A stretch of DNA of 64,000 nt from Impatiens glandulifera (taxonomy: Eukaryota; Streptophyta; Magnoliopsida; Ericales; Balsaminaceae), in NCBI RefSeq assembly GCF_907164915.1, contig NC_061862.1, positions 90,134,846-90,198,845 of the forward strand. Direction: 5' to 3'. A program made the position numbers and the translations under genes. This document shows positions 45,835-58,520 of the stretch, piece by piece. The notes beneath the pieces were generated by a model, which was given only the letters and a program-made list of their open reading frames with translations, ran no database searches and was not told the origin of the DNA. Position 1 is the first letter of the stretch; each line of letters starts with the position of its first letter.

Positions 45835-46745
45835 AGTTGGAATTAAACTAAATTCATTTATTAAATGAAAATCATGCAAATGAAATTTATACCAAATTCA
45901 AATGTGAATTAGTAGTGAAATTTAATTCAAATGAAATTCACACCAAATTCAAATGTGAATTTTGTGAAATTAATCCAAATGAAATTCACATGAAATTCAA
46001 ATGTAAATTAAAACGAAATTAATCTAAATAAAATTCACATCAAATTCAAATGTGAATTAATGTGAAATTTAATCCAAATAAAATTCACATCAAATTTATT
46101 GTGAATTAAATTTGTTAATTGTTACAATTAACATTAATACCTTAAATTAGGCAATTAACAAATGGTGTTATTTTTATTGTAACTACAAAATACTTATTGT
46201 TGGATGTAACTTGTAAGGATGATGACAAGGCAATCAAGGATAACTGTTGGATGAATGAATGATGGATTAGTGGCCGTTGGATTACAAAATTGATTATGAG
46301 TTTAATTTTCAACTATAAATATTCATTCACCTTGTACTACTCTCCACACATTATCTTATCACTTCTCACTTTAGAATTTTAAAAGTCTTTCCTTGTTCTT
46401 ATGAGTATTCTTGTGATTGTTTTTCGAGTTTCTTGACTCGGTCATTTTTTGTGAAACCTAGTGATTGTGATCCATGTACTTTTGTCTAGTTCGTTGTTGT
46501 AGTAGTTTTTCTATGCTAAATCATTGCAGGTTCCGTTTACCCTAGAAAATAGCCACCGACGAAACTCTCCAACATAAACGGGAGACGGTGAAACTATTTT
46601 AATGGAACTGTGATTTCACAGGTCTTGGAGCAAACGATAAGATTTTTTTTCATCTCTTAAATAATCTATTGTATCTGTTATATTATCATTGTATTGTATT
46701 CATGTATTATTTACGTGTAATAGTTACGAGATAAGATTACCAACA
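45835..46745 (+). repeat. 5' LTR of the decayed Copia element
   Basis: About 911 bp with the family subrepeats (45880-46100) and TATA (ACTATAAATATTC near 46311). It ends GATTACCAACA. The next bases, ATCTTAAAATAATCTC, are not a standard tRNA-Met primer site. Confidence 0.92.
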
Positions 46746-46810
46746 ATCTTAAAATAATCTCAAATATTATTTATCTCAGATTCTTACACGTTTCTGATTT
46801 TATTTTAGAA

Positions 46811-48058
46811 ATGACTACTGAAACACCTACTTCCAACATGAGGATACTAATTTCTTCTAACCATCTAGATAAGCCATAAAAGTTTGATGGCTCAAACTAT
46901 AAGAGATGGCAGCAGAAGATGTTCTTCTACCTCACGACCTTGAGTCTCGCACGATTCCTCATGGAGGATCCTTCCACTCCTAAAATTGATGAGCCAGACG
47001 TGGCTTTATCATCAGATGCAAACGCGCATCTAAAAGTTGATGTGCAAGCAGCTTCGGTCATTGATGCTTGGAACCATTTAGATTTCTTATGTAGAAATTA
47101 CGTATTGAATGGTTTGTCAGATTCATTGTACAATGTGTACAATGAAAAGAATACAACCAAAGAACTATGGCAATCTCTTGAACGTAAGTACAGAATCGAA
47201 GATGCGGGTGCAAAAAAGTTTATGGTCGGTCATTTTTGGACTACAAAATGGTAGATTCAAGACCGCTCATTAAACAAGTTTAAGAGATTCAAGTTATTTT
47301 GCACGAAATTCATGCCGAGGGTATGAATTTGGGATAAACATTCCAAGTGGAAGCTATTATTGAGAATTTGCCACCGTCTTGGAACAATTTCAAGAACTAA
47401 CTTAAGCACAAGTGAAAGGAGATGAACGTAGAAAAATTGGTGTTTCGTTTACGCATTGAGGAGGAAAATAAAAACTCTTCAAAGAAATACTTTAGTCAAC
47501 ATGTGGCTAAAGGAAATGTGGTTGAGCATGGTAAAGACAAGAAGAAACACAATTCTTTTGTCAAAAACCGAAACCTTAATCCTAAAGGAGGAATTTCTAA
47601 GAAGTTCACGTGCAAGTTTTTCAATTGCAATGCATGGGTCATAGATCTTTCGATTGCAAGAAACCGAGAAGAGTTCAAGAGGATAACTTAACTAAAGGAT
47701 TATCGGACATGGATCTATGTGCGATGATATATGAGGTTAACTTGGTGGGGTCTAATCCACGAGAATGGTGGGTTGACACAAGAGCTACAAGACATGTTTT
47801 CTCTAACAAAGAAGTATTTTAAGCCTCGAAGAAGTGAAGAATGGTAAAAATTTGTTCATGGGGAATTTTGCCACTTCTGACATATAGGGTGAAGGAAAAA
47901 TGGTATTAAGGTTGTCTTCAAGAAAAGATTTAATTTTGAATAATGTGTTGTATGTGCCGGAGATTCGGAAAAATTTGATATCCGAATCTCTTCTAAGTAA
48001 ACATGGTTTTAGAATTGTGATTGAGTCGGATAAAATTATTTTATCCAAAGGTGAAATG
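46811..48058 (+). pseudogene. Copia gag and protease remnant
   Basis: ATG at 46811 (MTTETPTSNM), then KFDGSNYKRWQQKMFFYLTT after an in-frame TAA, LWQSLERKY and a stop near 47252. The zinc-knuckle region near 47600 (CKFFNC in one frame, GHRSFDCKK in the next) is frameshifted. Protease motif WWVDTRATRHV has lost the expected DSG/DTGA. The NNVLYVPEIRKNLIS block follows, then the frame is cut at 48058 by the nested element. Confidence 0.85.
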
Positions 48059-48856
48059 TGTTATAAATATTGTCTTGAAATAAATTATAGAAATATATAT
48101 AAAATGATGTTACAAATACATGAAATAAATAAAATATATGAAGAATAATATCACCGAATAAATTGTTGATTCGAGGCATGTGCTTAGCACATTTCCCTTA
48201 AAACAGTTCCATCGTCTCCCGTTTGTGCTGGAGCTTATCGCAGATGGCTGTCTCCCAGGGTACAACGAATCCTGTAGTGATTCTGCACTAACATCACTAC
48301 TCATCGAACTTGATCAGCGTACCTGAACTATCACCGGGTTTCAACGAAAATATCGAGCAAAGAACTCGAAGAACACTCACAAAACAAGAAGAAGACTTTT
48401 GGAATTCTAGAGTGAGAAAAAATGAAATGAAGAAGTTTTTTTGTGAAATGATTAATGAATGAGTATATATTGCTGAGAATTAAACCTTCAAATAAAACCA
48501 TCCAAAACGTTTATTAGCAATGAATATTGCTCATTAATTTGTCAATTAGTCCGTAACTAATTAACATCGTTGCCTAAACGTTAATTTGTTAAAATACAAT
48601 GTTAGACATTCAATGCTAGCAAATTGAAAAGTCTAAACGTTGGCCAATTGATAGGCAATTAAAGTTAAATGTTTATCATAACATTATACTTTAATTTTCT
48701 AATTAGGCATTAAATATTAATTAAATAATTAATATTTAATTATAATTTGGATTAAATTCACCGTTAATTCACGTTTGAATTTGTGTGAATTTTATTTGAT
48801 TTTATTTATTCACAATCTTATTTCCATTTATTAATGGAATTAACTTAATTCCAACA
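48059..48856 (-). repeat. 3' LTR of the nested element
   Basis: 798 bp, TGTTATAAATATTG to TTAATTCCAACA on the plus strand. On the minus strand a G-rich purine tract (TGTGGGGGAT) precedes it at 48857-48866. Confidence 0.95.
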
Positions 48857-49600
48857 ATCCCCCACATTAATGGAAATTGAAAGATTAACCCGGTGAAAGG
48901 TTCAACAGTTGAATTCTACATAGGATAGGTGGGTGTAACCCTTTGAACCTTCCCTTATGAAAGTATATAACTTTACTAGCCGATTAGTAGACTTGATGTC
49001 CTTGAACTATTCTGCTATTTGTGTAAACAATTACACACTTTCACATAGAATTCTCCCTGATACATGTCAAGCTCTCATGGTTGCGTCCGTTTTGGCCATG
49101 GAACACGCGCCTGGTTCTGTGAGAGGGTCTAGAATTGAGTCGTGCAAATCCTTCGAAGCGGCCCCACTTCTCCCTCACATAGGTGATCTCTTTGCTCACA
49201 AAGAATCATTAAAAGCGATATGCTTATCCTCGTCAAAATCTATATATTGTTTTATTATAGGATTATTCATCAACAATAACTTTCCAAGTTAGTACAATTA
49301 GGTTGTCCCATTGAACCTAGTTCTTGGGATCTCCAGTCTGCATAGGTTGGGTTTTCCTTCATACCAACTTATAGTAGGCTAATGTCTCAAAAGACTTCAA
49401 ACTATCTCTCTATTCAATAATCTGATTAGTGGATCCACAATGTTATCTTTGACTTACATAGTCAAATTTGATAACTCCATTAGAGAGTATAATCTAATGA
49501 CATTATGTCTAAGACGTGTATGTCTAGACTTGTCACTGACTCTAAGTTTGTCCAATTTATAATTACTATCACAATAATTAGAAATTTATGTTGGTACATT
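48857..49600 (-). pseudogene. Degenerate 3' pol and untranslated region
   Basis: Minus-strand sequence matches 56400-57070 of the host element, including the CCCAAGAACTAGGTTCAATG block and a broken copy of the RNase H tail (KDNI, DPL and LNRE are recognisable between stops near 49400-49560). This ties the element to the same Copia family. Confidence 0.7.
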
Positions 49601-51769
49601 CTTAGTTAACATTGGAACATCTTCTAATAAGAAGCATAGTCATTCGTACATGCTTATCATTTAATTGTTTATGAAAATATTGTTTACTTGGCTAAATAGT
49701 AGACAAAATGTCTTTGAACTATTCTTCTTTCGTGTAAACGATTATATATTTTACATAAAAATATTTTATTTTTCGACATAAGTCAAAAATATAAATTATA
49801 ACGTTTAATCTATCCATCAAAAGTTTCTTAGAAGATTTTCATACGTAGATTGCACTTCTAAGTGTAAATATATTCACTTTAAGACGTAAAGTCTTTCATT
49901 TAATAATATCAATATATCATTTGATAACAACATGATATTTCGTTTAGTGCAATTCATATCCTTTATGGATTTAATCATTTTTATCGTAATTTTTAACTAT
50001 AAAAATATCGTACAAAAGACACGTAATGAAATAATTTTCATTGTCTTCAAGATATATATAATTGTCACATCCACTTTTTAATAAAAGTATGATCAAATTT
50101 TCATATCATTATTATAAAAAAAAATTATAAGTCATATCAAGACTTTATAAACTTTCTTTTTCATTTATTTCATAAAATCCTTTTGAAGACATTGGTTCTT
50201 CAAAGTTTTATGAAAATAATGTCAAAATATGACACGTTTCTTGATTTCAAAATCCTCAAATCTAAAATATCGATTTGAACACCAACTCAGCAAATATAAA
50301 CAAGACATTTTCTTGTTATTTTATTTCTTTTTATAAAGTTGCGCAACTTTATCTTTTATAGAGAACATATTTCTCTAACAACAAATTATTTTTTATATTT
50401 ATCATAATATACACAATTATTTTTGTGTTATAATCAATAAAAATATTTGCCCCCACATTCGTGTTGGTATCCTTTTTAAATCACACACATTTGTATGATT
50501 TAAATCAATAATTTTCTAATCAAGAAATTGTCACACAGTTCTTTTACAGATTTCTTTTGTTATACTTATCATACAATGAATAAGATAACTATATCATAAA
50601 TATTTAATTTAATAAAATATAATTTCTATACAAGAGATTAGAATGTTTATTCATATATAAATCATTCTTCACATAATCTCTGCATAAGAAATTAAAAATA
50701 TTTAATCAATTAAAATATTTATTTCAACACTTAATTTCTATAAAAGAAATTAGAATATTTAATCAAATAAATAATCACCATATCACATAATTTCTACAAA
50801 AGAAATCATAATGTTTCAAGCATATTTGACCGAAGTCGCTTAAATATTTATTTCCGGTTGCACGTTTGCATCCCGTAATATCGGCACGTTTGCCACATTA
50901 TTCTCAAATAAAACAAGACTTTGCTTGTAATTATTTGATTTCAAAATTATCAAATTAAATAAATCTTTATGATACAATTAAACAATGTATATCAAATATA
51001 TTATATTATACCAAATTTAATATATCCATATATATGTTATTATATATTATTGCTTCATGAATTTTTGTCACAACAACAAAACAACTATAATATATATAGT
51101 CAATAACATAGAAACGTAATCAAATAAATAATATGTCATATATTATTAAACAAATATATATATAATTTCATTTATCATTAAAAATACGTTTAAAAATACA
51201 TGATAATTAATTAGAATATTAATTATTACACTTAATTAGAATGTTGATCATTTATCTTTAATCGAATATAAAACTAACTAATTATAAAAATAAATATTCA
51301 TGTCATCAATTATTCGTTTCTTAATTAATTATATGACCTTTACCATTCTTTAACAATTCTCAATCAAATAATACAATTTGTGACAAATTTCAAAATTATC
51401 TATTAAAATAAAGATAGATAGAAAATAAATCTTAATTTATATATATATAAATTTCTAGATAATCATACTTATTATGAATAACATGAATCATCATATTATT
51501 AGCTAATATGCATGATTTATAATAATAATCAATTAGCAATATGATCAAATAAAACATAACTACAAATGTACCTCATGTCTTAATCGAAGTAATTACATTA
51601 TCGTGTTATGAACGATAATCCACGTGAAGCGGCAATGCTCAAAACAAATCTAGGTGGATCATTTTCACCGAGATAATTCTTGCGAAAATATTTCGACTTA
51701 CATAATTGTCTCTTTCAATGCATGATTAGAATAAGTTCTAACACAAACAACTTATTTAATCTTAAGAAA

Positions 51770-52265
51770 TTAAAATTTCTATACTCAATTTATTTCATAA
51801 TTTCTACATAAGAAATTATAATGATTTCAACATTCATAATTAATGTCATTTAGACAAATCATGTTTTTTTTATAAGAAATCATTATCGACCTCATTCATG
51901 TCCAACATATAGAGTCATTTTAAAAGTCTGATTTCTACCAAAAAATTATTGACTACCCATTCATCTCATAATTTCTACACAAGAAATTCGAATGGTTTCA
52001 ACATCAATGACTAAAGTCATTTTAACTAGTCTGATTTCTATCAAGAAATTATTGACTATCTATTCATCTCATAATTTCTACACTAGAAATTAGAATGGTT
52101 TCAACATAAATGACTAATGTCATTTTATAACACATCAGATTTCTTATGAAAGAAATCATTTGCTCCATTCATCTAATAATTTCTATAATTTGAATGGTTC
52201 CATCATAAATGACTAGTGTCATTTTATAACACATCAGATTTCTATACAAGAAATTTGAATGGTTC
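51770..52265. repeat. ~105-bp tandem repeats with ATTTCT/AGAAAT cores
   Basis: Four to five imperfect units of CATAATTTCTACAxxAGAAAT, GAATGGTTTCAACAT, ATGACTAxxGTCATTTTA, CTGATTTCTAxxAAGAAATTATTGACT. The cores ATTTCTnnnnAGAAAT and TGACTAnnGTCA are small inverted repeats. A looser patch is at 50620-50830. Confidence 0.8.
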
Positions 52266-52287
52266 AATCAAAGAAATCATCGGCTAA

Positions 52288-52363
52288 ATGGGATTCGAAC
52301 TAAAGACCTTTCGCCTCCTCACACCCTTGCGTCTGAACTTTGAACCACTGTACCAATGCGCCC
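52288..52363 (-). repeat. tRNA-like segment / SINE head inside the nested element
   Basis: 76 bases on the minus strand with TTGGTACAGTGG (A box) and GTCTTTAGTTCGAATCCC (B box), close to tRNA length, preceded by GGGCGCA. The anticodon arm is not clearly foldable. It is an insertion into the retroelement or part of a tRNA-derived SINE. Confidence 0.5.
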
Positions 52364-53118
52364 TTTTATTGTTGTATTACTGTTTACGACCTTTTGTCTT
52401 CTCTTCAGAGAAACTTATTTTTCTCTTATTTTTGACTTAAACTCTGTCAAACAAAATTGATAACTTAGTATCATATTCAAACGGTAAATATATAAGACAA
52501 TTTATACGTACATATATAAATAGACTATATTTCGTTAATAATCAACATATCACATTCTTATTAATTATCACGCTTAATTAATTTAAGAATGTACATATAT
52601 TATAATTAATTATTTTAAAACTGAAACCATATGTTTCAATTATAATTAGTTTTAATTACTATTAAATATAACCACAAATTTTATTTTATTTTGAAAATTA
52701 TAAGTTAACTTTTAGTTACCTTTTCATTTATTAATAATAATAATTCTAGTAACTCTCAAACTTTTAATGAAAAGGAAAATAAATTATTGTTTTCTAAATT
52801 ATTTTCAAGATAACATTTGTATATTGAATATACAATTTTTTTTCTTGAGAAAATTTATATGTCAAACATATATCAGCTTATAAAACTAAGCTTTTAATAA
52901 TACAAGAAAAATATTAAAAATTAACATTATACGTGTATAATAAAGACTTATCTTTATTAGTCGATTCTTCTTGTTATTAAGATGAATAATTTCAACTTGT
53001 CGAAATGAGCCATCATCTCTTTTACAACATCGTGACTCGTATTTCTGAAACATCAAAGACAAAGATTTTCGACGGCAAAAGCTACTAAATAACTTAGCAC
53101 ATGAAATTGTTTTAAGAT

Positions 53119-53881
53119 TGTTATAAATATTGTCTTGAAATAAATTATAGAAATATATATAAAATGATGTTACAAATACATGAAATAAATAAAATATATG
53201 AAGAATAATATCACCGAATAAATTGTTGATTCGAGGCATGTGCTTAGCACATTTCCCTTAAAACAGTTCCATCGTCTCCCGTTTGTGCTGGAGCTTATCG
53301 CAGATGGCTGTCTCCTAGGGTACAACGAATCCTGTAGTGATTCTGCACTAACATCACTACTCATCGAACTTGATCAGCGTACCTGAACTATCACCGGGTT
53401 TCAACGGAAATATCGAGCAAAGAACTCGAAGAACACTCACAAAACAAGAAGAAGACTTTTGAAATTCTAGAGTGAGAAAAAATGAAATGACGAAGTTTTT
53501 TTGTGAAATGATTAATGAATGGGTATATATTGCTGAGAATTAAACCTTCAAATAAAACCATCCAAAACGTTTATTAGCAATGAATATTGCTCATTAATTT
53601 GTCAATTAGTCCGTAACTAATTAACATCGTTGCTTCAATGCTAGCAAATTGAAAAGTCTAAACGTTAGCCAATTGATAGGCAATTAAAGTTAAATGTTTA
53701 TCATAACATTATACTTTAATTTTCTAATTAGGCATTAAATATTAATTAAATAATTAATATTTAATTATAATTTGGATTAAATTCACCGTTAATTCACGTT
53801 TGAATTTGTGTGAATTTTATTTGATTTTATTTATTCACAATCTTATTTCCATTTATTAATGGAATTAGCTTAATTCCAACA
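53119..53881 (-). repeat. 5' LTR of the nested element
   Basis: 763 bp. Lacks ~36 bp (around 53632) present in the other LTR. On the minus strand the bases just inside it, ATCTTAAAACAATTTC, resemble those inside the LTR at 46745. Confidence 0.95.
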
Positions 53882-53886
53882 AAATG

Positions 53887-56570
53887 TTTGTAGGTAGAGG
53901 TTATGCTACCGATGGGCTTTTTAATCTTAATGTAATGGCAGTTAAGCCAAGTATGAATGAAAAAATAACTCTTTTATTTATTTGTTGGAGTCTTCCATTT
54001 TATGGCATGGTAGACTAGGTCATATTAATTATGATTCGATGCATCGATTAATAAAATTGAAGAGTATACATACATTCGAAATAAATACAAAACACAAGTG
54101 TGAAATTTGTGTTGAAGCGAAATTGACGAGATCATCTTTTCGAAATGTTGAAAGAAGTAATAGACCGCTTGATTTAATTCATACAGATGTGTGTGATTTA
54201 AAAGGAACACCAACACATGGTGGAGGAAAATACTTCATTACTTTTATTGATGATAACACAAAATATTGTTATGTGTATATTCTTAAAAGTAAAGATGAAG
54301 TCATAGATAAATTCACTCTCTATAAATATGAGGTTGAAAACCAACTTGGTAAAAAGATCAAGGTGTTAAGAAGTGATAAAGGAGGTGAATATGAATTACC
54401 TTTTACCGAGCTATGTGCTCAACATGGTATAATCCATGAGACGACAACACTTTATTCTCCTTAGCAAAACAGTACAACTGAGAGGAAAAATAGAACATTA
54501 AAAAAATGATGAATTCACTTCTATTAAGTTCTAGTCTACCACAGAACATGTGGGGAGAATCTATTTTGACGGCTAATTACATTTTAAATAAGGTTCCACG
54601 AAAGAAGCTAGATAAGAGTCCATATGAGTTGTGGCATGAAAGAAAACCATCATATGAATACTTACGAATGTGGGATGTCTAGCTAAGTTAGCCATACCAT
54701 TACCTAAAAAGGTAAAAGTTGGACAAAAAACTATTGATTGTATATTTATTGGATGTGCACATAACAGTAGTGCTTATCGTTTTCTTGTGTTTAAATCGGA
54801 CATTCTGGATATTCATAAGAATACAATAATAGAATCGAGAAATGCATCGTTTTTTGAACATGTACTTCCATATAAGTCTAATGAAGAACATCGTTCTCCA
54901 AAAAGATTTCTTGAACTAGATGAACAAGAAAAGGAGAATGAAATTGAGGTTGAACTTAGACGAAGTAAACAAGCTAGAACCGAAAAATCATTTGGTCCAT
55001 ATTTTATTACTTTCATGATGGAAAGTGAACCTCAAACGTATAATGAGCCAATTACCTCGTCTGAAGGGCCTCAATAGAAAGAGGCAATTAATAGTGAGAT
55101 AGAATCTATCTTACAAAACCATACACGAGAACTAGTGGATCTCCCTCCGTGAAATAAACCACTAAGTTGCTGATGGATTTTCAAAAGGAAAATGAAAGTT
55201 GATGGATCAATTGATAAATATAAGGCAATACTGGTGGTAAAAGGATATCGTCAACGAGAAGGTCTTGATTATTTTGATATATATTCTCTAGTTACGAGAA
55301 TAACTTCTATTCGATTGATTCTTGTGATTGCTTCTTTGCGCAATTTGGAAGTTCATCATATGGACGTAAAAACAGCTTTCTTAAATGGAGACTTGGAAAA
55401 AGAAATTTACACAGATCAACCTCAAGGGTCTTCTTCTCAAGGGAAAGAAAATAAAGTTTGTAAATTGGTTAAGTCATTATATGGCTTAAAACAAGCTCCA
55501 AAACAATGGCATGAGAAATTTGATCATGCTATGATCTCAAGTGAATTTAAGATAAATGAATGTGATAAATGTATTTATATTAAAGACACAAAAAATGGTT
55601 ACGTCATTTTATGTCTTTATGTAGATGACATACTTATCATTTGAAGTAATGATAAAATGGTTAAATCCACTAAAGATATGTTAAATTCAAAATTTAACAT
55701 GAAAGATATGAGATTAGCTGATGTGATTCTTATAATCAAAGTGATTAGAACAAGGAAGGGATAGTTCTAAGTCAATCACATTATATGAATAAGATCCTTG
55801 AAAAAATTAACAAGGATGATTGTGCATTGACTAAGACTCCGATAGATACGAGTCAACATCTATCTAAAAATCACGGAAAGAGTGTTTCTCAATTAGAATA
55901 TTCTCGAATAATTGAGAGTCTAATGTACTTAATGATTTGTACAAGACCAAATATAGCCTATGTAGTAAGCAAAATAAGTAGATACACGAGTAATCCGGGT
56001 AATAAACATTGAAAAGCCATTGTACGATTACTTAGGTATTTGAGAAATACTAGTAATTATGGTCTGCACTACACGAGACATCCTGCTATTATCGAAGGGT
56101 ACAAATATGCTAATTAGATTTCAGATATGAAAGAATCTAAGTCAACAAGTGGATATGTATTTACACTTGGAGGTGCAACTATATCTTAGAAATTTTCTAA
56201 ACAAACTGTTATCGCTAGATCCACGATAAAATCTGAATTTATAGCTCTTGACAAGTGTGGTGAAGAAGCTGAATGGTTACGTCTATTCTTAGAAGATATT
56301 CCAATATTGTATAAGCCTGTACTAGTAATTTTTATTCATTGTGATATTCAAACTGCGATCGGACGAGCTAAGAGTCATATGTATAATGGTAAGTCTAGAC
56401 ATATACGCCGTAGACATAATACCATTACACAATCACTCTCTACTGGAATTATCTCAATTGATTACGTAAAATCAAAAAATAATATTGCAAATCCGCTAAC
56501 CAAAGGGTTAAATAGAGAGTTGGTGTTAAATTCCTCACAAGGAATGAGACTTAAGCCTACAATAAGTTAG
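53887..56570 (+). pseudogene. Copia integrase, reverse transcriptase and RNase H remnant
   Basis: Pre-integrase and integrase: LWHGRLGHINYDSMHRL, the CEICVEAKLTRS block, IHTDVCD, FITFIDDNTKYC, and RSDKGGEY (two of the three catalytic acids), then a stop before TERKNRTLKK. Reverse transcriptase: [47 protein letters not shown], and LYVDDILII followed by a stop at ~55641. RNase H and tail: FIHCDIQTAI, SRHIRRRHN, and NPLTKGLNRELV. At least six stops or frameshifts lie between domains. The matches to canonical Copia pol leave no doubt of identity; activity is excluded. Confidence 0.9.
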
Positions 56571-57072
56571 TATGAAGGGAAACCCAACCTATGATGACTA
56601 GAGATCCCAAGAACTAGGTTCAATGGGACAACCTAATTGTATTGAATTTGGTAGATTGCTATGGGTGAAAAATCCTACGATAAAATAGTATTTCGGGAAA
56701 GGATAAGCACACGTGTTTTTAATGATTCTTTGTGAACAAAGAGATCACCTATGTGAGAGAGAAGTGGAGCCGCTTCGAACGAATTACATAGCTCAATTGT
56801 AGACTCTCTCATTGAACCATGCGAGTGTTCATGGCCAAAACGAACACAATCATGAGAACTGACACATATCAAGAAGAATTATATATGAAAGTGTGTAATC
56901 GTTTACACAAAAGGCAGAATAGTTCAAGGACATCGAGTCTACTAATCAGCTAGTAAAGTTATATACTTTCATAAGAGAAAGTTCAAAGGGTTACACCTAC
57001 CTATCCTATATATAATTCAACTGTTGAACCTTTCACCGGGTTAATCTTTCAATTTCCATTAATATGGGGGAT

Positions 57073-57979
57073 TATTGGAATTAAACTAACTCCATTAATT
57101 AAATGAAAATAATATTTGGACAAATGAAATTTACACCAAATTCAAATGTGAATTAGTGGTGAAATTTAATCCAAATGAAATTCACACCAAATTCAAATAT
57201 GAATTAATTCTGAAATTAATCCAAATAAAATTCACATGAAATTAAAATGTGACTTAAAGTGAAATTAATCCAAATAAAATTCACATCAAATTCAAATGTG
57301 AATTAATGTGAAATTTAATCTAAATGAAATTCACATCAAATTCATTGTGAATTAAATTTGTTAATTATTACAATTAACATTAATGTCTTGAATGAGGCAA
57401 TTAATAAATAGTGTTAATTATTATTGTAACTACAAAATACTTATTATTGAATGTAACTTGTCAGGATGATGAAAAAACAAGCAAGGATAAGCGTTGGATG
57501 AATGGACGATGGATTAGTGGCCGTTGGATTACAGAATTTATTATGAGTTTAATTATCAGCTACAAATATCCCTTCACCTTATCACTTCTCACTCTAGAAT
57601 TCTAAAAGTCTTTCCTTGTTCTTGTGAGTATTCTTGTGAGTGTTCTTGTGAGTGTTCTTCGAGTTTCTCGACTCGATCATTTATGTGCAAAACCCAGTGA
57701 TTGTGATTCAGGTACTTTTGTCTAGTTCATTGTTGTAGTAGTTTTCAGTGCTAAATCATTGCAGATTCCGTTGTACCCTAGGAAGTAGTCATCGACAAAA
57801 CTATCTAGCACAAACGGGAGACGATGAACTATTTTAAGGTAACTGTGATTCCACATGCCTCAGAGCAAACGAGAAGATTTTTTTCATCTCTTATATAATT
57901 TATTGTATTTGTTCTATTATCATTGTATTGTATTTGTATATTATTTATGGGTAATAGTTACGAGATAAGATTACCAATA
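57073..57979 (+). repeat. 3' LTR of the decayed Copia element
   Basis: Starts TATTGGAATTAAACTAAC after the purine tract ATATGGGGGAT and ends GATTACCAATA. The family subrepeats are present. The TATA is damaged (GCTACAAATATCCC). Confidence 0.92.
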
Positions 57980-58009
57980 AATTTGAGGATAGGTTGTTGA
58001 TGTACTAAA

Positions 58010-58520
58010 TTAGGGAGGAAAATGAGATGTTTTAATTTTTTTATCAAGAACTTGAACATGAAAAATATGTCTATGATTCATGAAATTATTTGCTAAGAAA
58101 TTTTTGGATCTAAGTCTTTGATTCTCAAAATGTCGTAACACTTCTTCAAACTCATCGTGTTCTATACATGGTTCTAAATTTACGATTGTCTCACGCCATT
58201 CTTTCCCAATAAATATGCAATATTCACCAACTACCCTCAAATTATTCCCAATAGTTGCAACTGATGACAAGAATTCTTCTCAAGACAATTCCCCAAGCCA
58301 TGTTTGTTGTGTTCTACAATCTCTAGTATCTTTAATGTCTTTTTTTTTATGACAAAGACGCTGGTAGACGAATTCCTAATATTTTCTTTAATGACAGAGA
58401 CATGATGTTTCTTTTTAGAGAGAACATCAACAACAAACTTTCTTATATTTTGAATGCTCTCATGTTTAATTTTATAATTTAGTTCACTATGGATCTTTAT
58501 GAAATCAATTTTTAAAAATA
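58010..58520 (-). pseudogene. Unrecognised gene fragment with one nonsense codon
   Basis: On the minus strand a frame of about 165 codons runs from near 58520 (KIDFIKIHSELNYKIKHES) through VVDVLSKKKHHVSVI, one TGA (after TWLGELS), then FLSSVATIGNNLRVVGEYCI, GKEWRETIVNLEPCIEHDEF and a stop at 58010. The lengthy open frame with balanced composition, unusual here, suggests a former coding exon. I do not recognise the family. Confidence 0.45.

Larger units (their letters stand above)
49601..53118. other. Non-coding interior of the nested element
   Basis: About 3.5 kb of AT-rich sequence without a recognisable domain. It holds two patches of ATTTCT...AGAAAT palindrome repeats (50620-50830 and 51770-52265) and a tRNA-like segment (52288-52363). 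Confidence 0.6.
48059..53881 (-). mobile_element. Large non-autonomous LTR element (LARD-like), nested and antisense
   Basis: LTRs 48059-48856 and 53119-53881 are inverted copies of the family LTR, so the element is on the minus strand. A perfect 5-bp duplication AAATG (48054-48058 and 53882-53886) flanks it. The LTRs differ by about seven substitutions plus one ~36-bp gap counted by eye. The interior is AT-rich and essentially non-coding; only the 3' region next to the left LTR still resembles the coding family. No gag or pol frame survives, so it moved using proteins from a relative. Confidence 0.93.
45835..57979 (+). mobile_element. Decayed Copia element interrupted by an antisense relative
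   Basis: LTRs 45835-46745 and 57073-57979 are related to the solo LTR at 31257. The order gag, protease, integrase, reverse transcriptase, RNase H is Copia. The 5' terminus has mutated (AGTTGG for TGTTGG) and the 3' end reads CCAATA. The flanks ATTTA and ATTTG are a possible imperfect duplication. A 5.8 kb element sits in the pol region (48059-53881). Many stops and frameshifts: old and inactive. Confidence 0.9.

Noticed and set aside
48957..49292. 111-codon plus-strand frame in the nested element
   Set aside because: It lies in the inverted 3' untranslated region of the Copia family (compare 56580-57060 on the other strand), so it is not a gene.
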